Positions 1-6,525 of a stretch of 6,778 bases of DNA are shown in pieces. This DNA comes from Armatimonadota bacterium (lineage in GTDB: Bacteria; Armatimonadota; JAAZEB01). Where the stretch lies: assembly GCA_012841485.1 (NCBI GenBank), contig DUUU01000458.1:1-6778 (forward strand), given 5' to 3'. Below the pieces are notes generated by a model that worked only from the letters and a program-made list of their open reading frames with translations, ran no database searches and was not told the origin of the DNA. The translations under genes were made by a program, and so were the position numbers. Within the stretch, counting starts at the first letter, position 1, and the number at the start of each line of letters is the position of its first letter.

Positions 1-3000
1 CGCCTCGCGCGGCAGCTCCAGGTAGGTGTCGGTGCCATCAAACCGCTGGTAGGCCCCCCCCTCGTCCTCGACCCACTCCGGTGCGGAGCGAGCGGCCTGA
101 TCCGGGTAGATGCGGGTGAAGAGGCCGTTGAGCGTGCCCCGCCCCGTCGTGGTACTGGTGAACCCGCCGAGGCTCGCCCAGAAGGGCCGGCCGGCGGGCG
201 TGAGCAACACCGCCCCTCGCTCTGGCGAAAAATCGTAGGCGAGAGTCGGAACGCGGTCGCCAGAGACCTGCAGATCGAGGGCGCGCTTCTCGCTCTGCGA
301 GTAGATGCGCAGCGGCCGCTTCGGTTGGACACCAGCGCCCGGCAGAAGCAGCGGCCGCGAGCGGAACACTTTGCCGCTCACCGTGGTCAGGCGCAGGTGA
401 TACTGCTCGGTGGGAATCTCCGGCCAGACGCGCGCCGTGAAGGAGACCTCCTTGCGGCCCAGGTGGACCGGCATTTCGATCTGGCGCCGATAGGGGTAGA
501 GCGTGAACTGGATGCCGTTCTCGAAAGCCCGCGCGATCATCCGGCGATCCAGCACCTGGCGCAACGGCACGGAGAAGCGCGCCTGGTCAAGATCAAACAC
601 CACCTCCGCCGCGTTCACCTCCTGTCGGGGCACGGAGAGGTAGATCCAGCGCTGGTGCTCGGAGGCGTTGTCCTTGAGCTTCAGGCGGTCGGTCTGGATC
701 TCCGCTTCCTGGGCGGGCTGGTGCAGAATGGAACCGCGCGTCAGCCACCGGACCGAAGCGTTCTTGACCGCGATGGAGCCCTGGAGCGGCACGCTCTTGA
801 CGGAGCGATACTCGATCAGGAAGCACTCGCGCTCCGGATCGTTGCGCCAAAACTCGTCGCCGGGATCCACCGCGTACACCTCATCGTCATCGGCCAACAC
901 CTCGACAAGCGCCAGCTCCTCGGGCGAGGAGACAACGCCGCGAAGAAGGAGCAGCTCGGCGCCGGCCGCCGGCGCCTCCCACGCGAGCTCCGCCTTCGCC
1001 CCGCGCGGCAGGTCGCGCAACGGCTGGCGCACCGCCAGATAGTCCCAGTTCCACGTCGCGCGGATCTGCATCGGGTGGAATCCCTGGTCGAAAGTGAAAT
1101 CCTGCCCCTGATAGCCGCGTACCGCGAGCACAGGCACGAGGGCACGCACGTTGGGAATCGTCTCGGTGGCCACGTGGAAGCGGTGCTCCTGCAACGTCGC
1201 CCCGTCGAATCGGACCGGCTCGAAGGCGCGCACCACCGTGCCCGCTTCATCCAGCAGCGTGAGCCGCGCGGTGTAGGGCTTCGCCTGAGGTGAATCCGGG
1301 ACGTGCAGCAGCTCGAAAAACGCCTCTTCGCCCAGGGTGACGCACTTGCGCGCGCTCAGGATCAGGTTGGGGATGCTCGTGTCATCGCCGGGCACGGGCG
1401 TCGGGTCAACCCCCTTGATGCGGCTCATGTAGTAGCGCACGATGCGTTGGGTCGTCGTGCCCCCGTAAACCGTTGGGCGAAAGCAGGTGTTCTCGTTGAA
1501 CTCGTCCCACTCGGGGAGGAGGATGACATCCGGGCGCGCGGCCATCGCGGCCTCGAACGAGCGCCGGAGCGTGCGCGTGCCATCCTCGTGCAGCGAGTTG
1601 CCCCGGTCGGGCGACATGTGCGACTTATAGGCGCTGAGGCCGAGGTATTTGCCCCGGTAGGCCGGCTCGCTGAGCACGCTCTTGAACACCGGGATGAAGA
1701 CGTCGCGATAGAACGCTTCATCGAAGGTGCGGTCGATATTGCGGAACGCCGCGGGATAGTTGAAATAGATCCCATCGCAGACATCGAGGTAGGCGCGAAG
1801 CTGGCGCTGCACCTCCTCGATCTCGGCCCGGGGAATCGGCTGGCCCGCCATGAAGTAGCGGCGCAGCTCCGCGCCATGGGTCAGAGCCGGCAGGAAGAGG
1901 AACGTGTCGCCAACGCGCTGGCGCAGCGTGGCGAGAGTTTTGCCCCACTGCTCCGGGGTGAGGCTGCCGGCCGCATAGCTCGTGATCAGCACCTTGCCGC
2001 CGATGCGCGGGGTGCTCGGGGATTTCAGCGCGCGCTCAATGATCTCGGCCTTCGTGGCGATATCGTTATCGCCCGGTTTGGGCACGAACTCTGGCAGCAG
2101 GCCCACGCCAGGCACGCCCGCCTCCTGGTGCAGCTCAAACATGCCCATCCGATCCTTGGTCTCCGGGAAGAAGGCCAGGCCGTCGAGGTCGTACTTCGCT
2201 ACTTCCTGAAGGGTGCGCTTATATCCAGGCAAGGGGGTGACGTACTTGCGCGGCACGCGATAGGCGCGGTTGACCAGGAGCGGACGGTCGTTCCAGGCGT
2301 GGTAGTAGTTGAGCTCCAGGCCATACTTCATCTGCGACCGGCTGAAGACAAGCGGCCGGGGAAGGAGAGGCACGCGCGCGTCTGCCTTGGCGCGGATCTC
2401 CGCCATCAGCTTCTCATACTCCGCCTGCGCCTGCTGGCGCGCCGCTTCCTCTTGCCGAGCCGCGTCGACTAGCTCGAAGCCCGTCAGGTGGATCTCCCCT
2501 TTGAGTTCGGCGATCACCAGGGCACCGCTCAGAGCGCGCGTCTTCGGCCCGGTGGTGAAAGAGAGCTCGCGCGTGAACACGGTCTCCGGGGCCCCTGGTG
2601 TCACCGGGCGCCGCGCCACGGGGGTAATGTGGTAGGGCGTGATCGGGCGGACGCCCTTCGCCTCGTGCTCGCGGATCATCAGGCGCGCGCTCGCCGGTGC
2701 CTCCAATGCGGGCGCGCGGAAGGCACACCGCGCGCGATAGGCGCGGTTCGGCTCCACGCTCATCCATCCCAGGTCAACGGTAATCACCGCGCTCGCGTTG
2801 GCGCTTGAGACCGAGAAGACCTGCTGCTCGCCGGTTCCCACCACTCCCACTTTGATGCCATCCGCTGGCTGCAACGAGAAGCCCTGGGGTCCAACACAAT
2901 GCACCACACCCGCCGGCGCGCTCTCCCCCTCCGCACCGATCCCACCCGCTACCCCCACCAGGGCGATCACAACCGCCCACGCGATCACCTTGCCGTTCAT
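1..3000 (-). CDS. Secreted multidomain GH99/GH71-like glycosidase, 3' end outside window
   Basis: The frame is open without a stop from ATG at 3000 to the left edge (1000 codons), so the C terminus is missing. Residues 1-24 form a signal peptide (MNGKVIAWAVVIALVG, then small residues), so the protein is probably exported. Residues about 30-175 look like a beta-sandwich of the carbohydrate-binding type. Residues about 178-208 are an Ala/Gln/Glu-rich helical linker. Residues about 225-530 resemble the TIM barrel of GH99/GH71/WbsX-type enzymes: KYGLELNYYHAW at 225-236, YDLDGLAFFPE at 270-280, CDGIYFNYP at 408-416, and WDEFNENT at 498-505. The last matches the W-N-E-W-x-E-G-T signature, placing E500 and E503 where the GH99 glutamate pair lies. 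Residues about 540-970 are beta-rich with no family I can name. The end (YQRFDGTDTYLELP, from 984) resembles the start of a LamG domain. Substrate is unknown; alpha-linked glucan or mannan is only a family-based guess. Confidence 0.88.
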   Translation of the reverse strand, partial: MNGKVIAWAVVIALVGVAGGIGAEGESAPAGVVHCVGPQGFSLQPADGIKVGVVGTGEQQVFSVSSANASAVITVDLGWMSVEPNRAYRARCAFRAPALEAPASARLMIREHEAKGVRPITPYHITPVARRPVTPGAPETVFTRELSFTTGPKTRALSGALVIAELKGEIHLTGFELVDAARQEEAARQQAQAEYEKLMAEIRAKADARVPLLPRPLVFSRSQMKYGLELNYYHAWNDRPLLVNRAYRVPRKYVTPLPGYKRTLQEVAKYDLDGLAFFPETKDRMGMFELHQEAGVPGVGLLPEFVPKPGDNDIATKAEIIERALKSPSTPRIGGKVLITSYAAGSLTPEQWGKTLATLRQRVGDTFLFLPALTHGAELRRYFMAGQPIPRAEIEEVQRQLRAYLDVCDGIYFNYPAAFRNIDRTFDEAFYRDVFIPVFKSVLSEPAYRGKYLGLSAYKSHMSPDRGNSLHEDGTRTLRRSFEAAMAARPDVILLPEWDEFNENTCFRPTVYGGTTTQRIVRYYMSRIKGVDPTPVPGDDTSIPNLILSARKCVTLGEEAFFELLHVPDSPQAKPYTARLTLLDEAGTVVRAFEPVRFDGATLQEHRFHVATETIPNVRALVPVLAVRGYQGQDFTFDQGFHPMQIRATWNWDYLAVRQPLRDLPRGAKAELAWEAPAAGAELLLLRGVVSSPEELALVEVLADDDEVYAVDPGDEFWRNDPERECFLIEYRSVKSVPLQGSIAVKNASVRWLTRGSILHQPAQEAEIQTDRLKLKDNASEHQRWIYLSVPRQEVNAAEVVFDLDQARFSVPLRQVLDRRMIARAFENGIQFTLYPYRRQIEMPVHLGRKEVSFTARVWPEIPTEQYHLRLTTVSGKVFRSRPLLLPGAGVQPKRPLRIYSQSEKRALDLQVSGDRVPTLAYDFSPERGAVLLTPAGRPFWASLGGFTSTTTGRGTLNGLFTRIYPDQAARSAPEWVEDEGGAYQRFDGTDTYLELPREA

Positions 3001-3221
3001 TCACTCTCCTGTCGATACTGCAATCCGCCCATTCACCAGGCTCACCCGCCCGGCGAACGGTCCGCTCCTGGATTCGCCGCTCGCATGGAGATCCCCTTGC
3101 CCTGGAATAGCATTCAGGCGGCGGGGCTCCGGGCTTGCAGGAGCATCGTTGCCCCGTGCCGGGGCCGGCAGCGGTACCGCGGATGAAGGGGCCGGACGCG
3201 GATGGGGAAGCTCGGGAGTTG
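3001..3221. other. Divergent intergenic region with small palindromes
   Basis: This stretch separates the leftward glycosidase gene from the rightward PIN/NYN gene and should contain the leftward promoter, but I see no convincing -35/-10 pair on the minus strand. It holds a short GC hairpin at 3151-3165 (GCCCCG, 3-base loop, CGGGGC) and the 10-base perfect palindrome GCGGTACCGC at 3171-3180, about 40 bases upstream of the rightward -35 box. The palindrome could be an operator half-pair, but in DNA this GC-rich it may be chance. Open frames across this region have no ribosome binding site and no recognisable protein. Confidence 0.4.
3005..3010 (-). promoter_or_regulatory. Ribosome binding site of the secreted glycosidase gene
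   Basis: On the minus strand AGGAGA lies four bases before the ATG at 3000 (five counted from AGGAG). This good Shine-Dalgarno match, together with the signal peptide that directly follows the ATG, fixes the start codon. Confidence 0.75.
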
Positions 3222-3250
3222 TTGACTGGCCTCAGACTGAGTGCTATAAT
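3222..3250 (+). promoter_or_regulatory. Near-consensus sigma-70 promoter of the PIN/NYN gene
   Basis: TTGACT at 3222-3227 and TATAAT at 3245-3250 are separated by exactly 17 bases, and TGC directly precedes the -10 box (extended -10). This is five of six and six of six to the sigma-70 consensus, in DNA that is otherwise very GC-rich. Transcription would start near 3257, leaving a leader of about 70 bases before the GTG at 3329. The strength suggests constitutive or repressor-controlled expression. Confidence 0.85.
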
Positions 3251-3267
3251 CCAGGCAGAACAAGCGT

Positions 3268-3300
3268 TCGCGTGCCAGATTGTCCTAGCCCGGCACGCGA
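3268..3300 (+). repeat. Perfect inverted repeat (hairpin) in the leader of the PIN/NYN gene
   Basis: TCGCGTGCC at 3268-3276 and its exact reverse complement GGCACGCGA at 3292-3300 flank a 15-base spacer. The repeat lies just after the predicted transcription start and before the Shine-Dalgarno, so it could be an operator for a dimeric repressor or an RNA stem-loop in the leader. There is no U-tract after it, so it is not a normal terminator. Its role is inference; the repeat itself is seen directly. Confidence 0.6.
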
Positions 3301-3317
3301 TCCGCATCCTGATGAGT

Positions 3318-3322
3318 GGAAG
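3318..3322 (+). promoter_or_regulatory. Ribosome binding site selecting the GTG start
   Basis: GGAAG lies six bases before the GTG at 3329. The nearby ATG at 3313 is in another frame and lacks such a site, so the GTG is the best start for the PIN/NYN gene. Confidence 0.6.
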
Positions 3323-3328
3323 CGAAAC

Positions 3329-3928
3329 GTGTCACAGCCAAATCACACAGAACAGGAATTACTCCTCGTCGATTACGAGAACGTGCAGAACATTGAACTT
3401 GACCGCCTCAATGACCAGTACCGCATCGTCATCTTCGTCGGCGCCAGCCAGAAAAGCATCCCCATCGATCTCGTCACCCGCACGCAGCCGTTGGGCCATC
3501 GCTGCGAATGGCTGAGAGTAGATGGTAACGGCAGCAACGCCCTCGATTTCTTCATCGCGTGCCATCTGGGCCGCGTGCTGGAGAAGGCTCCGCAGACGCA
3601 CTGCACAATTCTCTCGAAAGATAAGGGGTTTGATCCCCTCCTGCGCCACCTCAATAAGATTGGCCTGAAATGCAGGCGTATCAACAGCCTGCTCGAGCTC
3701 GATCCCAAGCCGGCCGCCCCGGAGGAGCCCAACTACCAACGCGTCGTAGAGCTACTCAGCAAGTCGGCCAAGAAATCACGACCGCGAAAGCTGACGACGC
3801 TGTCTCAGCATATCTCCTCAATGTTTCAGAAGAATATCGCCCAACCGGAGGTCGAGCGCATCATCGATATCCTCTTCGCCAACAAGATGATCTCCGAGAA
3901 CAATGGGGCGATCACCTATGAGTTCTGA
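3329..3928 (+). CDS. PIN/NYN-like RNase-domain protein with winged-helix-like C terminus
   Basis: The 199-residue product (GTG start) begins almost at once with ELLLVDYENVQ (10-20), the first strand and acidic motif of PIN-like/NYN nucleases. IVIFVGASQKSIP follows at 33-45, GNGSNALDFFIA at 66-77, and LSKDKGFDPLLRHL at 95-108. D15, D73, D98 and D102 are the likely metal-binding carboxylates, so the nuclease site looks intact. Residues 145-154 form a basic linker (KSAKKSRPRK), and 155-199 resemble a small winged-helix tail often found in this family. It probably acts on RNA in the cytoplasm; no signal peptide or membrane segment is seen. It stands alone, divergent from the glycosidase gene and convergent with the ceramidase-fold gene, with its own promoter. 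By eye it is less GC-rich than its neighbours, which may mark acquisition by transfer. Its target and cellular role (RNA turnover, toxin or defence) cannot be read from the sequence. Confidence 0.9.
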   Translation: MSQPNHTEQELLLVDYENVQNIELDRLNDQYRIVIFVGASQKSIPIDLVTRTQPLGHRCEWLRVDGNGSNALDFFIACHLGRVLEKAPQTHCTILSKDKGFDPLLRHLNKIGLKCRRINSLLELDPKPAAPEEPNYQRVVELLSKSAKKSRPRKLTTLSQHISSMFQKNIAQPEVERIIDILFANKMISENNGAITYEF

Positions 3929-3993
3929 GTGACGTCTCGCCGATAGGGAGCCGTTGCGGTTCTCGGGGAACAAGCGCGCGGCTGCTGCGCCCC

Positions 3994-4030
3994 AAAAAGG
4001 GGAATGCGCGCCCGAACGGGCGCGCATTCC
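3994..4030 (-). terminator. Intrinsic terminator between convergent genes, probably bidirectional
   Basis: The arms at 4001-4014 and 4017-4030 are perfect 14-base reverse complements (realistically 13 bp with a 4-base loop). On the minus strand the stem is followed by CC and five T (3998-3994), which gives a standard rho-independent terminator 33 bases after the stop of the ceramidase-fold gene. On the plus strand it lies about 70 bases after the stop of the PIN/NYN gene and is followed by a weaker T-rich stretch, so it may end both transcripts. The T-run also sits in a small alternative hairpin (CCCC, 5-base loop, GGGG, 3990-4002). Confidence 0.85.
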
Positions 4031-4063
4031 GCTTGCTGTTCCTTTCGCGACGCCGGCTCTCGC

Positions 4064-5521
4064 CTACCCCTCGGCAAACAGGGCATTGAGCGTAGAGACT
4101 GCCTCGTCCACGATCACCTGGCCGCCGGCCGGCGAAACGCGGCAGCTGGCCGGCACCGCGCCATAGCTGAGACCCCTCGCCGCGCGCTCCGTCGGCAGGT
4201 AAGTACCGCCGCCCGCGAGTTGGACCACGAAGGTCTGTAGCGCCGGGCTGCGCCCCTTGATGCGATCACCGAAATCGAGGTAGTACTCAAAGGGCGAGGT
4301 GACGAATGCGATATCACCCAGGCGCAGGATGTTGATCTCTACCGGCACGCTCTTCAGGGGCTCGTGATAGCGGTTCACGGCGCGCTGACACCACGCGATT
4401 CGAGAGCGGAGCGCCGTGTAGGTGCTGTTTAGACGATCGCTCTCCCCCACGGCCTCCAGCTGCGCGCGGAGCCGGGCGATCTCCTCCTGGAGCGCGGCAT
4501 ACTCCTTGTCCGTGACATCCCAATGCGGCAGATCCAGCGCGCGTGGCACGTACTTCAGCACCGCCTGATCGCGAAGGTCCTTGCGCACGGCCGGCTCGGC
4601 GTCGGCGACAGCATCGGCAATCCGGCGCGCGATATCACGGCGCAGGGCCGAGTTGTCGCGCCGGTGATAGGTGCCCTCGCCGTACTTGAGCGCCAGCATG
4701 CGCTCTTCGGCGCGCGTCTGGATGAGACGGTGCGGCGTCTGGTCGCCCGCCGCGGAGCACTGCGGCAGGATGAAGAGGCCGGCGCCGAAAAGCTCGCGCA
4801 GCTCTTCCCGGGTGTCGTGCCAGAAGTCGGCCGAGACGTAGTCCTGCCCGCCCTCGTTCGACTGCGAGGGGCAGGCGATGTTGACCAGGACGCCGGTCAG
4901 CGCGCCCGCGGAATCATAGGTGAACAGCAGGTTAACGCCATGGTCCACATGCCCCTCGATATGGGAGAAGTCGGGCTCGCTCGTCTTGCCATACATCATG
5001 GCATGGTCGTCGAAGTAGCGCACGCGCCGGTTCTCGCCCACGACCGCGTAGGAGTAGCCCCAGCCAACGGCGCCCTCGCGGCGGCTCTGCCACGCCTCGC
5101 ACGCCGCGGACGCGAGCGCCTCGACCAAGAGGTCGGTGTACTCGGCGGTGGTCATGTAGTCGGGGTAGCGGGCGCGGATGTCGTCGAGGTACTCCTCATC
5201 CTTCTGCAGGGCAATGCCGCCGCCAGCAAAGGGCGCCGTGTGCGTATGCGTCGCCGAAGCGACCAGCTTGCGCGGGTCAAACTCCGGTAGCCGCTCTCGC
5301 AGGAGCGCCCGGGAGCGGTCCAGAACCTCCTGATCCACGGCGCAGGCATCGATGGAGACGAGGATCGCCTGCTCTCCCCCGCTTTCGAGGGCAAGCGCCG
5401 TGAGCGTCAGCGGATCGCGGACGCGCGTCGCGATCCGCAGGTTGAAGAGCCCCCGCAACGACACGGGGCGATCCGGCGTAATGTCTCTTCCGGCCCAACC
5501 GATAGCGATTCTGGAACTCAT
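4064..5521 (-). CDS. Cytoplasmic neutral/alkaline ceramidase N-domain-like protein
   Basis: The 485-residue protein matches the neutral/alkaline non-lysosomal ceramidase N-terminal domain family. IGWAGRDITPD (7-17) and DPLTLTALALE (36-46) are followed by VSIDAC (55-60), ATHTHTAPFAGG (90-101, likely first zinc histidine), VNIACPSQSNEG (213-224), CSAAGDQTPH (255-264), SPFEYYLDFGDRI (409-421, likely zinc glutamate E412) and GGGTYLPTERA (437-447, likely Y441). Classical ceramidases have GDVSPN with a nucleophilic serine; here T262 stands in that place. The segment where the second zinc histidine is expected reads ACPSQSNE, with no histidine. A helical, charged segment (338-383) lies between the two halves. 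There is no signal peptide, whereas known ceramidases are secreted or membrane-bound. It probably hydrolyses an amide or other small conjugate rather than ceramide; that is inference. It is the second gene of a probable operon, 30 bases after the isomerase gene. Confidence 0.87.
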   Translation of the reverse strand: MSSRIAIGWAGRDITPDRPVSLRGLFNLRIATRVRDPLTLTALALESGGEQAILVSIDACAVDQEVLDRSRALLRERLPEFDPRKLVASATHTHTAPFAGGGIALQKDEEYLDDIRARYPDYMTTAEYTDLLVEALASAACEAWQSRREGAVGWGYSYAVVGENRRVRYFDDHAMMYGKTSEPDFSHIEGHVDHGVNLLFTYDSAGALTGVLVNIACPSQSNEGGQDYVSADFWHDTREELRELFGAGLFILPQCSAAGDQTPHRLIQTRAEERMLALKYGEGTYHRRDNSALRRDIARRIADAVADAEPAVRKDLRDQAVLKYVPRALDLPHWDVTDKEYAALQEEIARLRAQLEAVGESDRLNSTYTALRSRIAWCQRAVNRYHEPLKSVPVEINILRLGDIAFVTSPFEYYLDFGDRIKGRSPALQTFVVQLAGGGTYLPTERAARGLSYGAVPASCRVSPAGGQVIVDEAVSTLNALFAEG

Positions 5522-5527
5522 CTTGTC

Positions 5528-5533
5528 CCTCCT
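5528..5533 (-). promoter_or_regulatory. Strong ribosome binding site of the ceramidase-fold gene
   Basis: A full AGGAGG on the minus strand lies six bases before the ATG at 5521, inside the 30-base gap after the isomerase gene. It fixes the start, confirms that no signal peptide is encoded upstream, and suggests efficient translation of the second operon gene. Confidence 0.85.
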
Positions 5534-5551
5534 GTACCCTCTCCGGCCCGA

Positions 5552-6340
5552 TCACAGGCGGCGCAGGTACGCGACGGCGCGGCGCATCGCCTCGGCGGCA
5601 GGGATCTCGTTTCCCTCGTACTCGATGTTGATGTAGCCGCTGTAGCCTGCTTCCCGAAACGCCTGCATGCACTCCGCTGTGGGCATATCCCCCTCGCCCA
5701 CGAGCGCCGGGCGGAAATAGCGCCCATCCAGCATCTGGCGGTAGCCCTCGGCCGGCGCGCTCCGGACCGTCCAATCCTTCAGGTGAATATGAACCACATC
5801 CGCCGCGCACCGCTGGAACGAGGCGACAGGGTCCTCGCCACTCGCCGCGTTCCCATTATCGAAGGTTAGCTTCAGGCCCGGCACCTGCCGTTGCGCCTCA
5901 TAGAAATCGACCGCCGTGACAAACGCGCTGGCGGCACCCGGGAAGTTCTCCACCGTCAGGATAACGCCTGCTTCCTGGGCGAGCGGCATGATCTCCGCCA
6001 GGGCGTCGATCCAGCGGCGGCGGAACTCGGAGCGTTCCGTCTCCGGGCGCGTGCCCGTCGGAATCATCACCACGGGCGCCCCGAGGGTCACGGCGTCGTC
6101 GATTCCCTGCTTCGCCTCGTCACGCCATGCACCGCCCTCGGGAAAGGAGCGGAGAAAGAAGGTGTGACAGGCGACGGTCAGCCCCGCCGCTTCGCTCAGC
6201 GCCTTCAGCTCTCGCGGGTCGCGGCCATAGGTGGAGACCCAATCGATGCCTTCCAGGCGCAACTCCTCGGCGCAGCGGACGATCTCTTCGACGCCGGCAC
6301 CCTGCCGGGCCATCGTGTAGGACATCATACACAGCTTCAT
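5552..6340 (-). CDS. Sugar phosphate isomerase/epimerase-type TIM-barrel protein
   Basis: From ATG at 6340 the product has 262 residues, the usual size of the xylose isomerase-like/AP-endonuclease-2 barrel family. It begins MKLCMMSYTMARQ, as expected for the first barrel strand. Further signatures are LEGIDWVS (29-36), GLTVACHTFF (53-62), GAPVVMIPTG (87-96), ILTVENF (127-133), LTFDNGNA (158-165), VVHIHLKDW (182-190) and GYINIEYEGNE (235-245). E131, D161, H184 or H186, and E240 are the probable divalent metal ligands, so the site looks complete. A GTG at 6382 would add 14 residues but lacks a good ribosome site and the added residues are not family-like. The substrate cannot be told: this family includes ketose 3-epimerases, hydroxypyruvate and inosose-pathway isomerases/dehydratases. 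It is the first gene of a probable operon with the ceramidase-fold gene and may process a sugar released by nearby glycosidases. Confidence 0.88.
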   Translation of the reverse strand: MKLCMMSYTMARQGAGVEEIVRCAEELRLEGIDWVSTYGRDPRELKALSEAAGLTVACHTFFLRSFPEGGAWRDEAKQGIDDAVTLGAPVVMIPTGTRPETERSEFRRRWIDALAEIMPLAQEAGVILTVENFPGAASAFVTAVDFYEAQRQVPGLKLTFDNGNAASGEDPVASFQRCAADVVHIHLKDWTVRSAPAEGYRQMLDGRYFRPALVGEGDMPTAECMQAFREAGYSGYINIEYEGNEIPAAEAMRRAVAYLRRL

Positions 6341-6480
6341 CGCTTTCCCTATCCCTTCCACCCGCGCGCGGCCACTGCCCACGGCCTTCCAGTAACCAGC
6401 GCGCAGGCCCTCACGCGCTTAGCCTGCCGGTGTCTGCCACCCAGTTCGCCAGCTAGAGAGCATCCCCTTTCGAGAGAGAC
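6341..6480. other. Intergenic region upstream of the isomerase operon
   Basis: This should hold the leftward promoter of the isomerase and ceramidase-fold genes, since a strong hairpin separates them from the gene upstream. I see no clear -35/-10 pair and no riboswitch. The only recognisable element is the ribosome binding site at its left end. Confidence 0.4.
6346..6350 (-). promoter_or_regulatory. Ribosome binding site of the isomerase gene
   Basis: AGGGA on the minus strand lies five bases before the ATG at 6340. It decides for this start rather than the GTG at 6382. Confidence 0.65.
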
Positions 6481-6523
6481 GCACGTGCCCCGGCCCCCCT
6501 GCGAGGGCCGGGGCACGTGCTCT
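6477..6523 (-). terminator. Long GC-rich hairpin after the partial glycosidase-like gene
   Basis: Perfect 16-base arms at 6481-6496 and 6505-6520 enclose an 8-base loop; three more pairs (6477-6479 with 6521-6523) follow after one bulged C. The stem begins only two bases after the stop codon at 6526 on the minus strand. Its position fits a terminator, but there is no T-run after it on either strand, so it may work with another factor or mainly protect the mRNA 3' end. Confidence 0.65.
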
Positions 6524-6525
6524 GG

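Noticed and set aside
325..2472. Long plus-strand open frames of 322 and 389 codons opposite the large glycosidase gene
   Set aside because: They lie antisense to a better supported gene with signal peptide and family motifs. Their translations are Arg/His/Leu/Ala-rich low-information sequence typical of GC-rich antisense frames, and I see no family motif in them.
3268..3300. CRISPR-like or attachment-site repeat
   Set aside because: There is only one inverted pair, with no direct repeats or spacer series and no integrase or cas gene in the window; a regulatory or leader hairpin explains it better.
2798..3328. Upstream in-frame extension of the PIN/NYN gene (ATG at 2798)
   Set aside because: It would overlap the glycosidase gene in antisense, run through the strong promoter and leader, and add sequence without domain signatures. 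The GTG at 3329 has a ribosome site and sits just before the first PIN motif.
4523..5290. 255-codon plus-strand frame opposite the ceramidase-fold gene
   Set aside because: Antisense shadow of a gene with clear family motifs; the translation has no recognisable domain.
6341..6382. Longer isomerase start (GTG at 6382)
   Set aside because: The 14 added residues are unlike the family N terminus, and the ATG at 6340 has a better placed ribosome site.
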